In this document: positions 1 to 5,350 of the stretch, one piece after another
Layout: every line of letters starts with the position of its first letter
How positions within the stretch are numbered: the stretch's first letter is position 1
Origin: Pseudomonadota bacterium
Lineage (GTDB): Bacteria; Pseudomonadota; Gammaproteobacteria; Enterobacterales; Succinivibrionaceae
Length of the DNA stretch: 5,686 nt
Direction of reading: 5' to 3'
Assembly: GCA_023460615.1 (NCBI GenBank)
Contig: JAEWPL010000090.1
Location: 1-5,686 of the forward strand
Notes under the pieces: generated by a model
The model's database searches: none
Told to the model about the DNA's origin: nothing
Seen by the model: the letters and a program-made list of their open reading frames with translations, nothing else
Program-made: the position numbers and the translations under genes

Positions 1-2
1 AA

Positions 3-587
3 TGCAAGCAGTTATACGCTTATCAGAAAATTCTGCCAGGTTCTATTCCAAATCGTAAAAGAGATTTTTTTCAGTTTATGGTTAAATCAAAGGATCGAAC
101 TGACGTTTTTGAAGAAATGAAAGATCAGATGTTTATGATTACTCAAAAAGTCGATTTGTTGATTTTAGATGATGAGATAATCAGTGACGAAATAAAATTA
201 TTGGAACGTCATTTCAAACTTGAAAATTTTTTAAGGGCTTCAGCTGATAGAGCTGTTTCTTCAATTACTTCTGTTGGCGTAATTGAAAATGAGGATAAAT
301 TGAAGGAATATGTAGCAAGAAATAATAAGAAATATGCAAAAAAAATGATGCAAATTTGCAATTTTCCAGTATCAACAATGAGCAAAGAAGATCTGATGAA
401 AAGTTTAAATACTGTTGAAAGGTGGAAAAATGTGTTTGAAATACATGACTCACAGATATTTCTGAGAAATTATAATGATGTTGAACGGCTTATAGATCTA
501 TTTACAGAGCGATATACAAAATCAGAAGTAACTAATCAAGAGTATGACACATCCGTTAAGTCTAAAGTTGCATCTATTAAACAGTGA
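3..587 (+). CDS. kwaB: KwaB-like (DUF4868) protein, C-terminal part, cut by window edge
   Basis: The frame is open from the left edge, so the ATG at 78 is probably internal; 194 residues are visible. KwaB-type proteins are usually a little over 300 residues, so the N-terminal third would lie outside. The pattern fits the DUF4868 C-terminal half: a 'VDLLILDD' strand, an FE-like 'LERHFKLENF' segment, a helical stretch with 'RNNKKYAKKMMQI', and a closing 'IDLFTERYTKSEVTNQEYD', resembling the family ending (fl.ll.D.yl.S.lT...Y). In Kiwa, KwaB works with the membrane protein KwaA and binds DNA during anti-phage defence. KwaA, expected upstream, cannot be seen. The assignment comes from remembered family patterns; a solo DUF4868 protein is the main alternative. 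Confidence 0.6.
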   Translation, partial: CKQLYAYQKILPGSIPNRKRDFFQFMVKSKDRTDVFEEMKDQMFMITQKVDLLILDDEIISDEIKLLERHFKLENFLRASADRAVSSITSVGVIENEDKLKEYVARNNKKYAKKMMQICNFPVSTMSKEDLMKSLNTVERWKNVFEIHDSQIFLRNYNDVERLIDLFTERYTKSEVTNQEYDTSVKSKVASIKQ

Positions 588-754
588 TGTATTGATTTAT
601 CTTAATTGATTATTAACATAATGAAATAGAGTTATAAGAATTTTCAAGATAAAAATAGAAGAAAGCTTTTTTTTACCGTTTCTTAACTCATGTTGATAAT
701 GAAACGAAAGTTGGATTATGTCTCTAAACACGCTCTACTTCTTTATTTACCCAT

Positions 755-787
755 TAACAAGCTCAAACAAAAAAACTTGTTATTTTT
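755..787 (+). terminator. Weak hairpin followed by T-run
   Basis: Arms TAACAAG (755-761) and CTTGTTA (776-782) pair perfectly over 7 bp around a 14-base A-rich loop and are followed by TTTTT (783-787). The stem is AT-rich and the loop large, so termination would be inefficient. Its position fits termination of the KwaB-like transcript. Confidence 0.3.
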
Positions 788-863
788 GCAACAAATTGAA
801 ATTGTTAGCGATGGTATGTAGCTAATAGCTGATTTTTTATTAGACCATTTGAATTTTCATATT

Positions 864-891
864 TTGTCACTAAATATTACTTTTATATAAA
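864..891 (+). promoter_or_regulatory. Candidate sigma-70 promoter of the cmdTAC-like operon
   Basis: TTGTCA (864-869) is separated by 16 bases from TATAAA (886-891). The predicted start, around 898, would give a leader of roughly 47 bases before the ATG at 945. This is the best -35/-10 pair in the gap. In an AT-rich genome, chance matches are common. Confidence 0.4.
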
Positions 892-944
892 ACGCCTGAT
901 AGAATTATCAATTATTAATTTTGTAAACAACAAATTTAAATGAT

Positions 945-1430
945 ATGAATGATTCTTATGTAGATGTATATGGCTTGCACGGGACAAGTAAAGATATAGC
1001 TGAAGATATAGTATGCAGTGGTTTTGATCTTTCAAAAGATGGCTATTATGGCAATGGTGTGTATTTCTATGAAGATAACCCTAAAGGTAAATTGTATGCA
1101 TGTAATTGGGCTGAAAAAAAGTATGATACAGTCAGTATTGTAAAGGCTAATTTGTATTGTCTTGAATCTCTTTACCTTGATTTGACAAAACCAGAAATTC
1201 ACTTAAGGGAAGTGATAAATGATTTAAGCAAATGTGGAGACAATGTACCATTTAATTTAGTAGCTAAAAAAGTTCTTAAACTTGTTCTAAGTGATGTTGA
1301 GCGTGTGAAAAATACCCGTTTTCAATTAGTAAAAGTCTTGGTTCCAGAAGGATTCCATAATGGTTGGGATTACGGATATGTAGCTAAAGACAATAGGATT
1401 ATAAAAGATAAAAAAATTTTGGAGCTTTAA
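945..1430 (+). CDS. cmdT: PARP-like ADP-ribosyltransferase toxin (CmdT-like)
   Basis: The 161-residue product has the signature of an H-Y-type ADP-ribosyltransferase. 'LHGTSK' (residues 11-16, His12) should bind NAD; 'YGNGVYFYED' (35-44, Tyr40) is the second catalytic strand; 'YACNWAEKK' (51-59) is the helix that often follows. The C-terminal 'YGYVAKDNRII' (143-153) resembles the last PARP strand but shows no obvious catalytic Glu. In CmdTAC, CmdT ADP-ribosylates mRNA and stops translation during phage infection; this identity is inferred from the fold plus the next two genes. No clear Shine-Dalgarno precedes ATG 945, which could keep toxin output low. The downstream ATG abuts the stop codon, so the genes are translationally coupled. 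An unrelated PARP-like effector is the alternative. Confidence 0.75.
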   Translation: MNDSYVDVYGLHGTSKDIAEDIVCSGFDLSKDGYYGNGVYFYEDNPKGKLYACNWAEKKYDTVSIVKANLYCLESLYLDLTKPEIHLREVINDLSKCGDNVPFNLVAKKVLKLVLSDVERVKNTRFQLVKVLVPEGFHNGWDYGYVAKDNRIIKDKKILEL

Positions 1431-1769
1431 ATGACTGATGATTTGATAAAAATTACAAGGGACATTGTTAATAAATACAGCATAATGTCAGTTGATGAAT
1501 TACTCAAGCTACCTGAACCTAAGGGGTATGAGTTTGTAGATGATATTTATGATCAAATTATAGCGTCTCGTAAGTCAGTACAAGAGTCATCAAACATTGT
1601 TAGAGTCGATCTTGATGATAATTTAATGTGTAATATCAAAAAGAAAAAGATATGTTCAAAACTAGCTTCATCTACTGTAGATGAGGAGAGTAACTACATT
1701 CTCATAAAAGAAGACAATAATGATAATGTATTTTCTTCATCTGAGGAGGATTTTTCATGGGTGGCATAA
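1431..1769 (+). CDS. cmdA: Small acidic protein, probable antitoxin (CmdA-like)
   Basis: This 112-residue protein has no domain I recognise. Its role is inferred from position: between a PARP-like toxin and a SecB-like chaperone, where toxin-antitoxin-chaperone systems carry the antitoxin. The N-terminal half looks helical and folded ('DELLKLPEPKGYEFVDDIYDQI', in part). The second half has a basic patch 'IKKKKICSKL' and then an acidic, Ser-rich, probably disordered tail ending 'SEEDFSWVA'. In known systems a C-terminal chaperone-addiction segment keeps the antitoxin unstable until the chaperone binds, and this tail is the natural candidate. ATG 1431 immediately follows the toxin stop, with GGAG at 1421-1424 inside the toxin gene. 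The 3' end overlaps the chaperone gene by 13 bases. Confidence 0.6.
   Translation: MTDDLIKITRDIVNKYSIMSVDELLKLPEPKGYEFVDDIYDQIIASRKSVQESSNIVRVDLDDNLMCNIKKKKICSKLASSTVDEESNYILIKEDNNDNVFSSSEEDFSWVA
1745..1750 (+). promoter_or_regulatory. Strong Shine-Dalgarno for the chaperone gene, inside cmdA-like gene
   Basis: GGAGGA lies 6 bases before ATG 1757, within the last codons of the antitoxin gene. It is the strongest ribosome binding site in the operon and fixes the chaperone start. Strong chaperone translation next to a weak toxin start suits a system in which antitoxin and chaperone must be in excess. Confidence 0.6.
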
Positions 1770-2227
1770 ATGCTAGTTTGCAACTATTAAATTACAAAAT
1801 TGATGGTATTTCTTTTGAACATTCATCAAGTGTCAATTTTATTCTAAATAATCAATTTGATCCTAAAAAAATTAAAACTAGCGTTTCTTTAAGAGTTCCT
1901 CAGAAGCTAAAGAATACAGATAACTACATTTGTGGTTTAACTATGATTGTAGAGTATGGATCGAATGCTGAAGATACTTATTTCAAAGTATCTATGTCGA
2001 TTGTAGGTTTCTTTGTCTTAAGAAAAGAAGAAATTGAAATAAAGAATAACTTAGATATTGATATGTTTTTAAAAACTCAACCGTTGGCTATATTGTCGCC
2101 ATATCTAAGGGCTTCTTTAACTTCATTCTTAATTAGTGCTGGGGTAACACAATTTGTTTTCCCTTTAATTAATATGAAAAAACTAGCAGAACAACATCTT
2201 GCTGATAAAAAAATAATAGAGGTCTAG
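1757..2227 (+). CDS. cmdC: SecB-like chaperone (CmdC-like)
   Basis: The 156-residue product matches SecB in length and layout. 'GISFEHSSSVNFILNNQFDP' (17-36) parallels the SecB N-terminal strand containing SFE. 'FKVSMSIVGFFVL' (76-88) parallels the central strand. 'ILSPYLRASLTSFLISAGV' (112-130) and 'FPLIN' (135-139) correspond to the hallmark helix (FPYAR...) and the following Pro-rich segment of SecB. Housekeeping SecB delivers preproteins to SecA. Solitary SecB-like chaperones in toxin-antitoxin-chaperone operons instead protect the cognate antitoxin from proteolysis. The gene overlaps the antitoxin gene by 13 bases, which supports that dedicated role. In CmdTAC, a phage capsid protein competes for this chaperone and triggers the system; whether the same trigger applies here is unknown. 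Confidence 0.75.
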   Translation: MGGINASLQLLNYKIDGISFEHSSSVNFILNNQFDPKKIKTSVSLRVPQKLKNTDNYICGLTMIVEYGSNAEDTYFKVSMSIVGFFVLRKEEIEIKNNLDIDMFLKTQPLAILSPYLRASLTSFLISAGVTQFVFPLINMKKLAEQHLADKKIIEV

Positions 2228-2282
2228 TTTTATACTGTACTGAACCTTTTCATTTATTACACATCAATAAAGGAGAATCATC

Positions 2283-2369
2283 ATGTCATCTGTTACTTAT
2301 GATACCAAGGATAGTGATCCCGTTGTTGTATACAAAAATGTTGGTTTCGGATTTAATTGTAAACCTTAG
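2283..2369 (+). CDS. 28-residue reading frame with strong RBS, function unknown
   Basis: ATG 2283 is preceded by AAAGGAG with AGGAG at 2271-2275 and 7-base spacing, the best start signal in the window after the chaperone gene. The frame encodes only 28 residues, beginning MSSVTYDTKDSD and ending GFGFNCKP. The final codon and TAG stop fall inside the left copy of the 27-bp repeat. I do not recognise the peptide. It could be a genuine small fourth gene of the preceding operon, or the surviving 5' end of a longer gene whose remainder was lost when the repeat-bounded segment arrived. Confidence 0.4.
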   Translation: MSSVTYDTKDSDPVVVYKNVGFGFNCKP

Positions 2370-2390
2370 GAGACATAATAGTTTGTGACG
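2364..2390 (+). repeat. 27-bp direct repeat, left copy
   Basis: This copy starts with CCTTAGGAGACA and ends with GTTTGTGACG; it is identical over 27 bases to 4556-4582, and flanking bases differ on both sides. It overlaps the stop codon of the 28-codon frame and lies upstream of the ATPase/TOPRIM pair. A perfect match of this length 2,192 bp away is not expected by chance. Confidence 0.9.
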
Positions 2391-2677
2391 TAAAATTTAG
2401 CAATTGATCTTTATTAAGAGATCTGTATAGGAGTTACAAACAGGCTGTTATAATAAGATCACAGGTAAAATGTATGACGTTTTCAAGGTTTTATAAAGTG
2501 TGATTTAGCTTTAAGACACATGAGTAAAACCATAATCATTTTATGTTACTGAACGTATTTTCTATAATAACCGGTTATAATCATCAAAGATTGATTTTGT
2601 TAGAGAATTATTTCAAGCAATGGATTAATTAAAGAATTGCTTGAAAGTGTTGTATTTATCGCTGAAATTTTGTAATT
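2391..2677 (+). promoter_or_regulatory. Long leader region of the ATPase/TOPRIM operon
   Basis: This gene-free stretch holds several promoter-like elements: an extended -10 (TG at 2446-2447, TATAAT at 2449-2454) and two further TATAAT boxes at 2563-2568 and 2576-2581. None has a convincing -35. It ends in a perfect 11-bp-arm dyad (2611-2646). No clear Shine-Dalgarno precedes the ATG at 2678. This suggests a regulated start, but the active promoter cannot be chosen by eye. Confidence 0.4.
2611..2646. promoter_or_regulatory. Perfect inverted repeat, candidate operator or leader hairpin
   Basis: TTTCAAGCAAT (2611-2621) and ATTGCTTGAAA (2636-2646) are exact reverse complements separated by 14 bases, which themselves contain the palindrome TTAATTAA. 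The dyad lies downstream of the last TATAAT box and 31 bases before the ATPase ATG. It could bind a dimeric repressor or form a hairpin in the mRNA leader. There is no T-run after it, so it is not a standard terminator. Confidence 0.55.
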
Positions 2678-3784
2678 ATGTTAAAAAAGTTCTCTGTTGA
2701 AAATTTTAAAGGTTTTCACAATAAGCTCACTTTAGATCTTGAAGCTGGCTCTTATGATTTTAATTCTGAAGTGATTAAAAACAATTGTATATCAAAGGGT
2801 ATTATTTACGGTGTTAACAGTAGTGGTAAATCAAATCTTGGTTTAGCAATTTTTGACATCATAATCCATCTTACAGAACGCCAAAAACTGATGCAAAGTT
2901 ACGATTTTTATTTAAATATGAGTAACAGCAACAGTGAAGCAAACTTTGAATATGAGTTCATTTTTGACGGTCATGATGTTGTTTATAAATATTCTAAAAA
3001 TGATGCTACTTTTTTGTTGAATGAGAGTTTGTCAATTGATAACACTGAAGTAATATTTTTTGATTTCACTAGAAAAACTGGTTTTACAAAACTTGAAGGC
3101 ACTGATACTTTAAATAATTCAATAAACAGCGACAGTCCAATATCCAGGGTAAAATTCGTAAACAATAACTCTATACTCGCAGATAATGAACAGAATAGAG
3201 TATTCAACAAATTCATTCATTTTGTCGACAATATGCTTCTATTTTATTCATTAGACAGCAGGGGATATGAAGGTTTTATGAATGGAACAGAAAGTATTTC
3301 TGAAGGGATCATAAACAGCGGAAAGCTTTCTGATTTTCAGAGTTTCTTAAATAGAATAGGCATTGACTACAAGTTAAAAGAACAAGAAATTGATGGAAGA
3401 AAAAATATTTACTGTTCGTTTAATAATAAGTCAGCTGATTTTTTCAAGATAGCATCAACAGGCACCAAATCGCTTGCTTTATTTTATTACTGGTACATTC
3501 GCATGGAAAAAGCATCTCTTGTTTATATTGACGAATTTGATGCTTTTTACCATTTTGAATTATCAAAAGAAGTACAAAAACTCTTGAATAAACTAAAACG
3601 AGTTCAGATTTTTACCACCACTCATAATACTGATCTTATGAGCAACGATTTGCTAAGGCCCGACTGCTATTTTCTGCTACGTGACAACAAAATAACGGCA
3701 CTATCAAAGCTGACAGACAAAGAGATTAGAAAAGCTCATAATCTACAAAAGATGTATAAGTCCGGAGCCTTTAATGCAAAATAA
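2678..3784 (+). CDS. AAA_15-type (ABC/OLD-like) ATPase of a two-gene defence system
   Basis: The 368-residue protein opens with 'MLKKFSVENFKGF', the usual start of this ATPase class, which supports ATG 2678 despite the poor ribosome binding site. Walker A is 'GVNSSGKS' (45-52). A signature-like 'STGTKSL' lies at 260-266, Walker B 'LVYIDEFD' at 281-288, and the switch histidine in 'TTTHNTD' (313-319). The C-terminal 'LQKMYKSGAF' resembles the ending of COG1106-type proteins such as RloA, AbiLi and AriA. The middle (about 65-250) would be the insertion/coiled-coil region. Such ATPases assemble into sensor complexes that hold a TOPRIM effector in check until a phage cue appears. The last 11 bases overlap the next gene, indicating coupled expression. 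Family is clear; exact system (PARIS, AbiL, RloAB or a new relative) is not. Confidence 0.8.
   Translation: MLKKFSVENFKGFHNKLTLDLEAGSYDFNSEVIKNNCISKGIIYGVNSSGKSNLGLAIFDIIIHLTERQKLMQSYDFYLNMSNSNSEANFEYEFIFDGHDVVYKYSKNDATFLLNESLSIDNTEVIFFDFTRKTGFTKLEGTDTLNNSINSDSPISRVKFVNNNSILADNEQNRVFNKFIHFVDNMLLFYSLDSRGYEGFMNGTESISEGIINSGKLSDFQSFLNRIGIDYKLKEQEIDGRKNIYCSFNNKSADFFKIASTGTKSLALFYYWYIRMEKASLVYIDEFDAFYHFELSKEVQKLLNKLKRVQIFTTTHNTDLMSNDLLRPDCYFLLRDNKITALSKLTDKEIRKAHNLQKMYKSGAFNAK
3764..3767 (+). promoter_or_regulatory. Shine-Dalgarno for the TOPRIM gene inside the ATPase gene
   Basis: GGAG lies 6 bases upstream of ATG 3774, within the final codons of the ATPase gene. It fixes the start of the TOPRIM-like protein and explains the 11-base overlap. 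Confidence 0.55.
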
Positions 3785-4580
3785 CGACTACATTGCATTT
3801 ATAGTTGAAGGTGATGACAGAGAACCTCAGATCATTAAAAATATATCAAAAGTGTTCTTTAGTCATCATAACTTTAAGATTATTTCTCTTCCTGCAGGTA
3901 AAAACATTTACATGTTGTGGAATCAGTTAAAAAGTGACAATTTTGAGACTGATATTATAGAAGTTGTCAGAGAAAGCAATGAGCAATCTAAGAATGCACT
4001 GAAAGGATTATCAAGAGACGATTTTTCCAGTGTTTATCTTCTGTTTGATTATGATCCACATCAGAAAAATACAGAAAGAAATCTCACTGAAGATATCATA
4101 AAACAAATGCTTGAGAGTTTTGATAACGAAACAGAAAATGGAAAACTGTATATCAGTTATCCTATGATCGAAGCTTTGAGAGATTTTACTGATTCAACTT
4201 GCGGCAATGGTATTGATTGTTATGTGCCAATAGATCAAATCATTAATTACAAGCACAAAACCGCAGAGAAATCAGCTGCTCCTCACTTTAATAAATATGA
4301 CTTTGCCCTTTGGAAATTAGTCATAGATATCTTTGCAATGAAATTATCATGTCTTTTTGGGTATTCTCATAAGATCGGATTTGAAACATATAGGAATGAG
4401 ATATCAACTATAAAGATCTACGAAAGAGAATTACAATTATTAAAGACTAAAGGTGTTTTCGTTTTAAGTTCATTACCAGGATTGATCTTGGATTATTTTG
4501 ACGAAAAGTTTTGGAATAAGACAGTAAGCAACTCACAGTTAAAAATTCAAAACTGCCTTAGGAGACATAATAGTTTGTGA
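3774..4580 (+). CDS. TOPRIM-like effector protein paired with the ATPase
   Basis: In this 268-residue protein, 'YIAFIVEGDDREPQI' (6-20) provides the first TOPRIM strand with the acidic Glu12, and 'SVYLLFDYDPH' (86-96) provides the DxD pair Asp92/Asp94. Both metal-binding motifs of a TOPRIM nuclease fold are therefore present. 'LYISYPMIEALRDF' (125-138) resembles the segment that follows the catalytic core in RloB-like proteins. In paired systems (AriB of PARIS, AbiLii, RloB) this subunit is the toxic nuclease released by the ATPase partner; target here unknown. The 11-base overlap with the ATPase gene argues for stoichiometric expression. The last nine codons lie within the right copy of the 27-bp repeat. 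I cannot place it in a named subfamily. Confidence 0.65.
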   Translation: MQNNDYIAFIVEGDDREPQIIKNISKVFFSHHNFKIISLPAGKNIYMLWNQLKSDNFETDIIEVVRESNEQSKNALKGLSRDDFSSVYLLFDYDPHQKNTERNLTEDIIKQMLESFDNETENGKLYISYPMIEALRDFTDSTCGNGIDCYVPIDQIINYKHKTAEKSAAPHFNKYDFALWKLVIDIFAMKLSCLFGYSHKIGFETYRNEISTIKIYERELQLLKTKGVFVLSSLPGLILDYFDEKFWNKTVSNSQLKIQNCLRRHNSL

Positions 4581-4582
4581 CG
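4556..4582 (+). repeat. 27-bp direct repeat, right copy (3' end of TOPRIM gene)
   Basis: This copy is identical to 2364-2390. Here it encodes the C-terminal residues LRRHNSL and the TGA stop of the TOPRIM-like gene. The two copies bracket the complete ATPase/TOPRIM operon with its leader. Confidence 0.9.
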
Positions 4583-4722
4583 AGGTACATCGATCAGAGC
4601 CTCAATTTATTGTTACAAGAGCTTTTTACTATCGTTTCAACCTTAAGAATTGACTGTTCTCAAAAAATGATTGCATGTGAGACCTTTTTCATAATCATGC
4701 ATTACTAGCGCAGATCAGTCAA

Positions 4723-4763
4723 AATTAGCTCGACTTAAATCAAAATGTTAAGCAGAGCTAATT
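4723..4763. terminator. Long imperfect hairpin between convergent frames
   Basis: Outer arms AATTAGCTC (4723-4731) and GAGCTAATT (4755-4763) pair over 9 bp. After a 2x2 internal mismatch, CTTAA (4734-4738) and TTAAG (4748-4752) pair around a 9-base loop. It lies between the plus-strand TOPRIM gene and a minus-strand frame, where a bidirectional terminator would sit. Neither side has a clean T-run, so termination is only one possibility. Confidence 0.4.
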
Positions 4764-4818
4764 CTTAATGTGTATCAGCTAAAGAACCTATATAGTTGCA
4801 AGATATTCTCTCTAGTTA

Positions 4819-5142
4819 TTATGTTTCAAAATATGTTCTGAAGATATAATCTTCGTTATCATGTTTTGAGTCAGACTTATAGCCATTTTCTAGCATGGAT
4901 ACAAGATTGTATGTTAATGGCATTTCTTCTTTATTAATACTGATCCTGATTTTATTGTATTGAGCAGCTAAGCTGCGATTCCTTTCTCCATCATCACATT
5001 GGTAAATATTCGCAAGACTATAACTGTTGAAGAAAGCAATGTAAAAATAACGTAAAAAGTCATAATCTTCAACATCTTCAAGTGCAAGGTAAACTTCTTT
5101 ATAAGGCATAAGGTTGTTATTTTCTTTAGGAGTATGTGCCAA
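4819..5142 (-). CDS. Orphan minus-strand frame, probably a 5'-truncated gene
   Basis: I do not recognise this product. From TTG at 5142 it would be 107 residues; the first ATG (5107-5109) would give 96. Neither start has a Shine-Dalgarno. The frame stays open a further seven codons upstream to a TGA. Composition looks protein-like: acidic, with aromatic-rich 'YDFLRYFYIAFFNSYSLANI', and it ends in tandem TAA codons. It begins next to an IS66-like transposase remnant on the same strand, so a longer gene probably lost its 5' end to that element. Confidence 0.35.
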   Translation of the reverse strand: MAHTPKENNNLMPYKEVYLALEDVEDYDFLRYFYIAFFNSYSLANIYQCDDGERNRSLAAQYNKIRISINKEEMPLTYNLVSMLENGYKSDSKHDNEDYIFRTYFET

Positions 5143-5177
5143 TGTTTTTGCTACATTTTTTGTAACTATTCAGAACC

Positions 5178-5315
5178 CTACTGACCAAAGATAATGTTAG
5201 GGGTACCGTCAAAAGCAGCTTTTAATGCTTTAACAGCATTTATGCCATTCTTTTTGGCGGTGCCAATGTAGGACATAATCTTCAGGTAATTTTCTGCTCC
5301 ATCAGTGGTTCTGAA
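5178..5315 (-). pseudogene. IS66-like transposase (TnpC), C-terminal remnant
   Basis: Read on the minus strand, this segment gives 45 residues containing 'GAENYLKIMSYIGTAKKNG' then 'INAVKALKAAFDGTPNIIF' and a natural TAG stop. The pattern (helix, 'TAKKNGINA', 'AL...F.G.P') resembles the extreme C-terminus of IS66-family TnpC transposases. An in-frame TGA (complement of 5316-5318) directly upstream and loss of similarity beyond it show that the rest of the gene is gone. Family assignment comes from memory of the motif and is moderate; the truncation itself is clear. Confidence 0.5.
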
Positions 5316-5350
5316 TCATCCTGAAAACTTAATTTGGAAAATAATCTAAA

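Larger units (their letters stand above)
588..944. other. Intergenic gap between KwaB-like gene and cmdT-like operon
   Basis: This AT-rich stretch contains no convincing gene. The longest small frame (690-821, 43 codons) has no ribosome binding site. It does contain a weak terminator-like hairpin (755-787) and a plausible sigma-70 promoter (864-891), both listed separately. The gap separates two defence modules and probably contains the end of one transcript and the start of the next. Confidence 0.5.

Noticed and set aside
265..453. Minus-strand frame of 62 codons
   Set aside because: It lies entirely antisense within the KwaB-like coding sequence, has no ribosome binding site, and looks like a chance frame from AT-rich codons.
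690..821. 43-codon plus-strand frame in the first intergenic gap
   Set aside because: It has no Shine-Dalgarno at either ATG (690 or 699), overlaps the terminator-like hairpin, and has unremarkable composition.
815..838. AGCTAATAGCT followed by a T-run as a terminator
   Set aside because: The stem is only 4 bp with a 3-base loop, too weak to support as a terminator.
2458..2504. ATCACA ... TGTGAT pair as a CRP-type operator
   Set aside because: The half-sites are far apart and in the wrong arrangement for TGTGA-N6-TCACA; 6-bp matches at this distance are expected by chance.
2983..3216. Minus-strand frame of 77 codons
   Set aside because: It is antisense inside the ATPase gene, whose motifs show that the plus strand is coding; Leu/Phe/Ser-rich shadow composition.
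2364..4582. The 27-bp repeat pair as a CRISPR remnant
   Set aside because: There are only two copies, 2.2 kb apart, with genes rather than spacers between them; one copy is coding.
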